Shown piece by piece: positions 59,349-64,000 of a stretch of 64,000 nucleotides of DNA. Source of the DNA: Rhodoferax sp. OV413 (GTDB lineage: Bacteria > Pseudomonadota > Gammaproteobacteria > Burkholderiales > Burkholderiaceae_C); NCBI RefSeq assembly GCF_900104385.1, contig NZ_FNJA01000005.1, forward strand, positions 186,001 to 250,000. The letters are read 5' to 3'. Below the pieces are notes generated by a model. The model saw only the letters and a program-made list of their open reading frames with translations, was not told the DNA's origin and searched no databases. The translations under genes and the position numbers were made by a program. Position 1 is the first letter of the stretch, and every line of letters starts with the position of its first letter.

Positions 59349-61037
59349 ATGTCCTCCATGTCCCTGACCTCCCCCTCTCTGGCACTTGGTAGCCCCCGCT
59401 TTGCAGATCCGCGCTTGGCAGAACTGGCCCGCACCGACGGCGCCATCGCTGCCTGGCAGGCCGCTTGCGCCCAGGATGCGGCCAAGGCCGCGCTGCAGGC
59501 CACCGGGGACTTTGCGGTGGGTTTGCAGCAGCCCTCCGGCCGGACCTTTCTGGCGGTGGACCGCTTTGCCATCCGCAGCCTCTGCTACCGCGTGGTCGAT
59601 GGCCAGCTGCGCTTTGCCGAACGCGCCGATGCGCTGGCCCAAGGAACGGATGGTGCTCAGATCGACCCGCAGGCCATCTTCGACTACCTGTACTTCCACG
59701 CGATTCCCTCGCCGCGCACCATCTTCAAAGACGTGTTCCGCCTGCCGCCCGGCCACTACGCGCTGTTCGACAACGGCCAACTGACGGTCGCACCCTACTG
59801 GGTGCCGACGTTTGCCGAACAAGGTAATGTGTCCTTCGACGCCCTGCGCGACGAGTTCCGCGGCCTGGTGCGCAACGCGGTAGCCGCCCAGCTGGACGGC
59901 GGCAAAGCCGCCTGCTTTTTGAGCGGCGGCACCGACAGCTCAACGGTGGCCGGCATGCTCAGCGACATCAGTGACCAAAAAGCCGCCACCTACTCCATCG
60001 GCTTCGACGCCGAGGGCTACGACGAGATGGAATACGCGCGCCTGGCCGCACGCCATTTCAAGACCGAGCACCACGAGTACTACGTCACCCCCGACGACCT
60101 GGTACGCAGCATTGCCGACGTGGCCCGCTCCTACGACCAGCCGTTTGGCAACTCGTCCGCCCTGCCCTCGTACTACTGCTCACGCGTCGCCAAAGACGAC
60201 GGCGTGACCAAAATCCTGGCCGGCGACGGCGGCGATGAACTGTTCGGCGGCAACGCCCGCTATGCCAAGCAGCGCGTGTTCGGCTGGTATGGCGTCGTGC
60301 CCTCGGCCCTGCGCAGCGGCCTCATGGAGCCGCTGCTGGACAAGTCGGCCGACAGCAGCATCGCGCTGTTGCGCAAGGCCTCCAGCTATGTGGAACAAGC
60401 CAAGGTGCCGATGCCGGACCGGCTGCAGATGTACAACCTGCTGCTGCGCCTGGGTGTGAATGACGTGCTGACGCCCGATTTCCTCGCCCAGGTCGACATC
60501 CAGGGCCCGACCGTGCAGCAGCGCGGTGTCTGGGCCGAAGCCAAGTCCGCCAGCCAGGTGAACCGCATGCTGGCCTTCGACTGGCGCTACACCCTGGCCG
60601 AAAGCGATCTGCCCAAGGTCTGCGGCACGACCCGCCTGGCCGGCCTGGGCGTGGGTTTCCCGATGCTGAACGAAGCCCTTCTGGACTTCTCGCTCAAGCT
60701 GCCCACCGAGTACAAGCTCAAGGGCCTGAAGCTGCGCTGGTTCTTCAAAGAGGCGCTGCGCGGCTTCCTGCCGGACGAGATCCTGACCAAGAAGAAACAG
60801 GGCTTCGGCCTGCCCTTCGGCGTCTGGGCCACCCGCCACGACGGCCTGAAACAAGTTGCCACCGACTCCCTGAACAGCCTGGCCACGCGCAACATCGTGC
60901 GCCCGGAATTCATCCGTAGCCTGCTGGCAGAGCGCCTGCAGGAACACCCCGGCTACTACGGCGAAATGGTCTGGATTCTGATGATGCTGGAGCAGTGGCT
61001 GCAAGCCCAAGCGCCCCAGTTCAAATTGGAACGCTAA
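59349..61037 (+). CDS. Asparagine-synthase-like protein lacking the glutaminase cysteine
   Basis: This 562-residue protein has the asparagine synthetase ATP-pyrophosphatase domain (SGGTDSS at 192-198; KILAGDGGDELFGGNARYAK; KKKQGFGLPFGVWATRH). The N-terminal half ends in the normal DRFAIRSLCY and FRLPPGHYALF segments but is about 45 residues short at its start: no Met-Cys, and no RGPD-like loop. Upstream sequence in frame gives no Cys. It is thus probably an ammonia-using or non-canonical ligase, acting in the polysaccharide group with its neighbours. Confidence 0.88.
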   Translation: MSSMSLTSPSLALGSPRFADPRLAELARTDGAIAAWQAACAQDAAKAALQATGDFAVGLQQPSGRTFLAVDRFAIRSLCYRVVDGQLRFAERADALAQGTDGAQIDPQAIFDYLYFHAIPSPRTIFKDVFRLPPGHYALFDNGQLTVAPYWVPTFAEQGNVSFDALRDEFRGLVRNAVAAQLDGGKAACFLSGGTDSSTVAGMLSDISDQKAATYSIGFDAEGYDEMEYARLAARHFKTEHHEYYVTPDDLVRSIADVARSYDQPFGNSSALPSYYCSRVAKDDGVTKILAGDGGDELFGGNARYAKQRVFGWYGVVPSALRSGLMEPLLDKSADSSIALLRKASSYVEQAKVPMPDRLQMYNLLLRLGVNDVLTPDFLAQVDIQGPTVQQRGVWAEAKSASQVNRMLAFDWRYTLAESDLPKVCGTTRLAGLGVGFPMLNEALLDFSLKLPTEYKLKGLKLRWFFKEALRGFLPDEILTKKKQGFGLPFGVWATRHDGLKQVATDSLNSLATRNIVRPEFIRSLLAERLQEHPGYYGEMVWILMMLEQWLQAQAPQFKLER

Positions 61038-61055
61038 ACCTGCCGCCCGATATCT

Positions 61056-61130
61056 GCTATCTTTTTTAGTATCAAAAAAATAGCTACCAGCGCATGATTT
61101 GATTGCGCTGGCAGCTATTTTTATGCCCTA
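61056..61130. terminator. Interspersed repeat forming a strong two-way terminator
   Basis: A 19-base stem (61076-61094 and 61104-61122, one mismatch, nine-base loop) is flanked by A- and T-runs. It lies between two converging genes (the asparagine-synthase-like gene and hisD), so it can end both transcripts. Confidence 0.88.
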
Positions 61131-61155
61131 AAAACGGGCTATTTTTAAAACCCAG

Positions 61156-62478
61156 TCAGGCTTTGTCCAACCGCATCTCGGCGGCGCGCGCGTGGGCCTG
61201 CAGGCCCTCGCCATAGGCCAGCTCGGCGGCAATCGTGCCCAACTGCTGCGCGCCGGCCTGGCTGACCTCGATGATGCTGGAACGCTTCTGGAAGTCGTAG
61301 ACACCCAGCGGGCTGGAGAAACGTGCGGTGCCGGAGGTCGGCAGCACGTGGTTCGGGCCGGCGCAGTAGTCGCCCAGGCTTTCGCTGGTGTAGGCGCCTA
61401 GAAAGATCGCACCGGCGTGTTTCAGCAGCGGCTCCCAGCGGTGCGGGTCGTTGCTGCTGACTTCCAAGTGCTCGGGTGCGATGCGGTTGCTGATCTCGCA
61501 GGCCTCTTCCATGCTGCGCGTATGGATCAGCGCGCCGCGGCCGGTGAGGCTCTTGGCGATGATTTCGGCGCGTGGCATCTCATTCAGCAGGCGGTCGATG
61601 GAAGCCTGCACCTGGGCTATGTAGCCGGCATCGGGACACAGCAGAATGCTTTGCGCCAGCTCGTCGTGCTCGGCCTGGCTGAACAGGTCCATCGCCACCC
61701 AATCCGGCGGCGTCGTGCCGTCGGCCAGCACCAGGATTTCGCTGGGGCCGGCAATCATGTCAATGCCCACGGTGCCGAAGACGCGGCGCTTGGCGGCGGC
61801 CACATAGGCGTTGCCGGGGCCGGTGATCTTATGCACGTTCGGAATGGTCGCCGTGCCATAGGCCAGCGCGGCCACGGCCTGGGCGCCGCCGATGGTGTAG
61901 GCGCGGGTGACGCCGGCCACGTAGGCGGCGGCCAGCACCAAGGCGTTCTTCTCACCGCGCGGTGTGGGCACGACCATGATGATCTCGGCCACACCGGCCA
62001 CATGGGCGGGGATGGCGTTCATCAGTACGCTGCTCGGGTAGGCTGCCTTGCCGCCGGGCACATAGATACCCACGCGATCCAGTGGCGTGACCTTTTGGCC
62101 CAGTAGCGTGCCGTCCGCATCGCGGTAGCTCCAGCTCTCACCCGAAGCCTTTTTCTGCGCCTCGTGGTAGGTACGCACGCGGGCGGCGGCAGCTTGCAGG
62201 GCTTCACGCTGGGCGGTAGGAATGGTGTCGAACGCGGCTCTGAGTTCGGCCTGGGTCAGCTCCAGCTCCGCCAGCGAACTCGCGCTCAAGCCGTCAAAGC
62301 GGTTGGTGTACTCCAGCACCGCCGCGTCGCCGCGCAGCTGCACATCGGCCAGGATGTCGGCGACGGTTTTTTCGATCGCCGTATCAGCCTCGGCCGACCA
62401 ATGCAGGCGCGCCTTGAATTCAGCCTCAAAAGTGCCGCTAGTGGTGAATAGATGTGCGGGAGCAGCTACAAATGTCAT
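61156..62478 (-). CDS. hisD: Histidinol dehydrogenase
   Basis: This 440-residue zinc enzyme makes the last two oxidations of histidine synthesis. The signature [20 protein letters not shown] and the zinc/catalytic region [20 protein letters not shown] are present. The ATG lies five bases after the hisG stop codon, so it is coupled to hisG. The first 17 codons are AT-rich and resemble the interspersed repeat. Confidence 0.98.
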   Translation of the reverse strand: MTFVAAPAHLFTTSGTFEAEFKARLHWSAEADTAIEKTVADILADVQLRGDAAVLEYTNRFDGLSASSLAELELTQAELRAAFDTIPTAQREALQAAAARVRTYHEAQKKASGESWSYRDADGTLLGQKVTPLDRVGIYVPGGKAAYPSSVLMNAIPAHVAGVAEIIMVVPTPRGEKNALVLAAAYVAGVTRAYTIGGAQAVAALAYGTATIPNVHKITGPGNAYVAAAKRRVFGTVGIDMIAGPSEILVLADGTTPPDWVAMDLFSQAEHDELAQSILLCPDAGYIAQVQASIDRLLNEMPRAEIIAKSLTGRGALIHTRSMEEACEISNRIAPEHLEVSSNDPHRWEPLLKHAGAIFLGAYTSESLGDYCAGPNHVLPTSGTARFSSPLGVYDFQKRSSIIEVSQAGAQQLGTIAAELAYGEGLQAHARAAEMRLDKA

Positions 62479-62483
62479 AGCAA

Positions 62484-63134
62484 TCAGGAGGTAGAACGTT
62501 CGGCAACTGCCTTGGCGAAGGCGTCGATCAGCGCGCGGATAGGGGCTTGCTTGAGCTTCAGCGAGGCCTGGTTCACCACCAGGCGCGAGCTGATGTCCAT
62601 GATGCGCTCGACTTCCACCAGGTGGTTGGCTTTGAGCGTGTTGCCAGTGGACACCAGGTCCACGATGGCATCGGCCAGGCCGGTCAGCGGCGCCAGCTCC
62701 ATGCTGCCGTAGAGCTTGATCAAATCCACGTGCACGCCCTTGGCGGCAAAGAACTCGCGCGCAATCGCTACATATTTAGTAGCTACCCGCAGCCGCGAAC
62801 CCTGCTTTACAGCCCGTTCGTAGTCAAAGTCGGCACGCACCGCCACGCTGATGCGGCATTTGGCGATCTGCAGGTCCAGCGGCTGGTACATGCCCTGGCC
62901 GCCGTGTTCGATCAAGGTGTCCTTGCCGGTGATGCCCAAATCGGCGCCGCCGTTTTCCACATAGGTGGGCACGTCGGAGGCGCGCACCAGCACCACCCGC
63001 ACGCCGGGCTGGTTGGTGTCCAGGATCAGCTTGCGCGAGGTTTCGGGGTTGTCCAGCACCTCGATGTTGGCGGCGCGCAGCAGCGGCAGCGTGTCGTCAA
63101 AGATGCGGCCTTTGGAGAGGGCTAAGGTAATCAT
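62484..63134 (-). CDS. hisG: ATP phosphoribosyltransferase, short form
   Basis: This 216-residue enzyme starts histidine synthesis. Family motifs [20 protein letters not shown] and [20 protein letters not shown] are present. Its length marks the short HisG form, which needs the regulatory subunit HisZ. No hisZ is in the window. Start overlaps the murA stop by four bases. Confidence 0.97.
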   Translation of the reverse strand: MITLALSKGRIFDDTLPLLRAANIEVLDNPETSRKLILDTNQPGVRVVLVRASDVPTYVENGGADLGITGKDTLIEHGGQGMYQPLDLQIAKCRISVAVRADFDYERAVKQGSRLRVATKYVAIAREFFAAKGVHVDLIKLYGSMELAPLTGLADAIVDLVSTGNTLKANHLVEVERIMDISSRLVVNQASLKLKQAPIRALIDAFAKAVAERSTS

Positions 63135-64000
63135 GCTTTCACTCGCTCGATGTCTGCGCCTATGCCGCGCAGCTTGGCTTCCATCTGGTCGTAGCCGCGG
63201 TCCAGGTGGTAGATGCGGTCCACCACGGTCTCGCCTTCGGCCACCAGGCCGGCGATCACCAGGCTGGCAGACGCGCGCAGGTCGGTGGCCATCACGGTGG
63301 CGCCCGACAGCTTGGCCACGCCCTCGGTCACGGCCACCTTGCCGTCGATCTGGATGTGCGCGCCCAGGCGCACCAGCTCGTTGACATGCATGAAGCGGTT
63401 TTCAAAAATCGTCTCGGTGACCTTGCTCGGGCCCTGGGCCACGCAGTTCAGCACCATGAACTGGGCCTGCATGTCGGTGGGGAAACCCGGGTATTCGGTG
63501 GTGCGGAAGCTCTGCGCCTTCAGGTGCGCATGCGCCGGACCGGCGGACTGCACGCGGATGCCGTCGGCTTCGGGCGTGACCGTCACACCTGCAGTACGCA
63601 GCTTGTCGATCACCGCGTCCAGATGGTCGGCGCGGCCGTGCTGCAGCAGCACGTCGCCACCGGTGGCGGCCACGGCGCACAGGAAGGTACCGGTCTCGAT
63701 GCGGTCGGCCACCACCTGGTGGCTGCAGCCGTGCAGCTTGTCCACGCCCTGGATGCGGATGCGGTGCGTGCCATGGCCTTCGATCTTCGCGCCCATCTTG
63801 ATCAGCATCTCGGCCAGATCGCTGATTTCAGGCTCTTGCGCAGCGTTTTCCAGAACCGTCTCGCCTTCGGCCAGGGCTGCGGCCATCAGGAAGTTCTCGG
63901 TGCCGGTGACGGTCACCATGTCGGTGGTGATGTGGCAGCCCTTGAGGCGGGTCCAGCCCTTGGGCAGCTTGGCGATCATGTAGCCGTGCTCGACCACGAT
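63131..64000 (-). CDS. murA: UDP-N-acetylglucosamine 1-carboxyvinyltransferase, C-terminal part (runs off the right edge)
   Basis: The frame is open to the edge and gives 289 residues. MurA adds enolpyruvate to UDP-GlcNAc, the first committed step of peptidoglycan synthesis. Matches include [40 protein letters not shown] and [17 protein letters not shown]. The active-site cysteine would lie outside the window. It overlaps hisG by four bases. Confidence 0.96.
   Translation of the reverse strand: MVVEHGYMIAKLPKGWTRLKGCHITTDMVTVTGTENFLMAAALAEGETVLENAAQEPEISDLAEMLIKMGAKIEGHGTHRIRIQGVDKLHGCSHQVVADRIETGTFLCAVAATGGDVLLQHGRADHLDAVIDKLRTAGVTVTPEADGIRVQSAGPAHAHLKAQSFRTTEYPGFPTDMQAQFMVLNCVAQGPSKVTETIFENRFMHVNELVRLGAHIQIDGKVAVTEGVAKLSGATVMATDLRASASLVIAGLVAEGETVVDRIYHLDRGYDQMEAKLRGIGADIERVKA

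Overview
The window looks like a chromosomal segment of a betaproteobacterium of the family Comamonadaceae, most like Rhodoferax and its relatives. The grounds are the high-GC codon use, the gene neighbourhoods (dusB-fis-purH, murA-hisG-hisD, rubredoxin/thiD beside the Pil-Chp genes, a FimS/AlgR pair beside argH) and an AT-rich interspersed repeat with an AATAGCTGC core that I associate with this family. The genus is inference. I see no prophage, insertion sequence, CRISPR array or rRNA operon. One tRNA gene is present.

Layout. 1-5.2 kb: the Pil-Chp chemosensory system of type IV pili (pilG, pilH, pilI, pilJ and the start of chpA/pilL), reading left. 5.3-8.6 kb: rubredoxin, thiD, hemL and a glycine-zipper envelope protein. 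8.7-12.3 kb: a leftward block with a small monooxygenase-like protein, a cytochrome c, purH, fis and dusB. 12.4-23.3 kb: housekeeping and envelope genes (rlpA-like, aceA, a YqaA-like protein, a pseudouridine synthase, ychF, a MOSC protein, a UbiH-like hydroxylase, dsbC, an M61 peptidase, an enoyl-CoA hydratase) and a tRNA-Met. 23.4-29.8 kb: a Bcr/CflA exporter, then a five-gene leftward operon joining a complete ABC importer to a cytoplasmic HAD phosphatase.

30.2-34.6 kb is the most unusual part: a tight rightward operon encoding a sterol-desaturase/fatty-acid-hydroxylase family protein, a membrane fatty-acid desaturase, a fusion of a ketoacyl synthase III to a heme-oxygenase-like (probable non-heme iron) domain, and a conserved-looking protein I do not recognise. 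It reads like an uncharacterised lipid-modifying pathway. 34.7-42.1 kb: a small secreted protein, miaB, a TPR-like protein, a TetR regulator, a PHA phasin and the rfbBDAC (dTDP-L-rhamnose) operon. 42.3-49.9 kb: a chemoreceptor, NDH-2, a flavohemoglobin divergent from its NorR/FhpR-type regulator, a thioesterase, and NYN and VOC proteins. 50-56 kb: an AlgR/FimS-type two-component pair, argH, a universal stress protein behind an FNR-like box, and a second two-component system. 55.9-61.0 kb: a surface-polysaccharide-like group (methyltransferase, glycosyltransferase, beta-helix protein, an asparagine-synthase-like protein without its N-terminal cysteine). 61.2-64 kb: hisD, hisG and the 3' part of murA.

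About a dozen copies of the AATAGCTGC repeat lie across the window. Most are intergenic and several can fold as terminators. Some have become coding sequence: the last residues of HemL and of the RlpA-like protein, most of a signal peptide, and the interdomain linker of the AlgR-like regulator.
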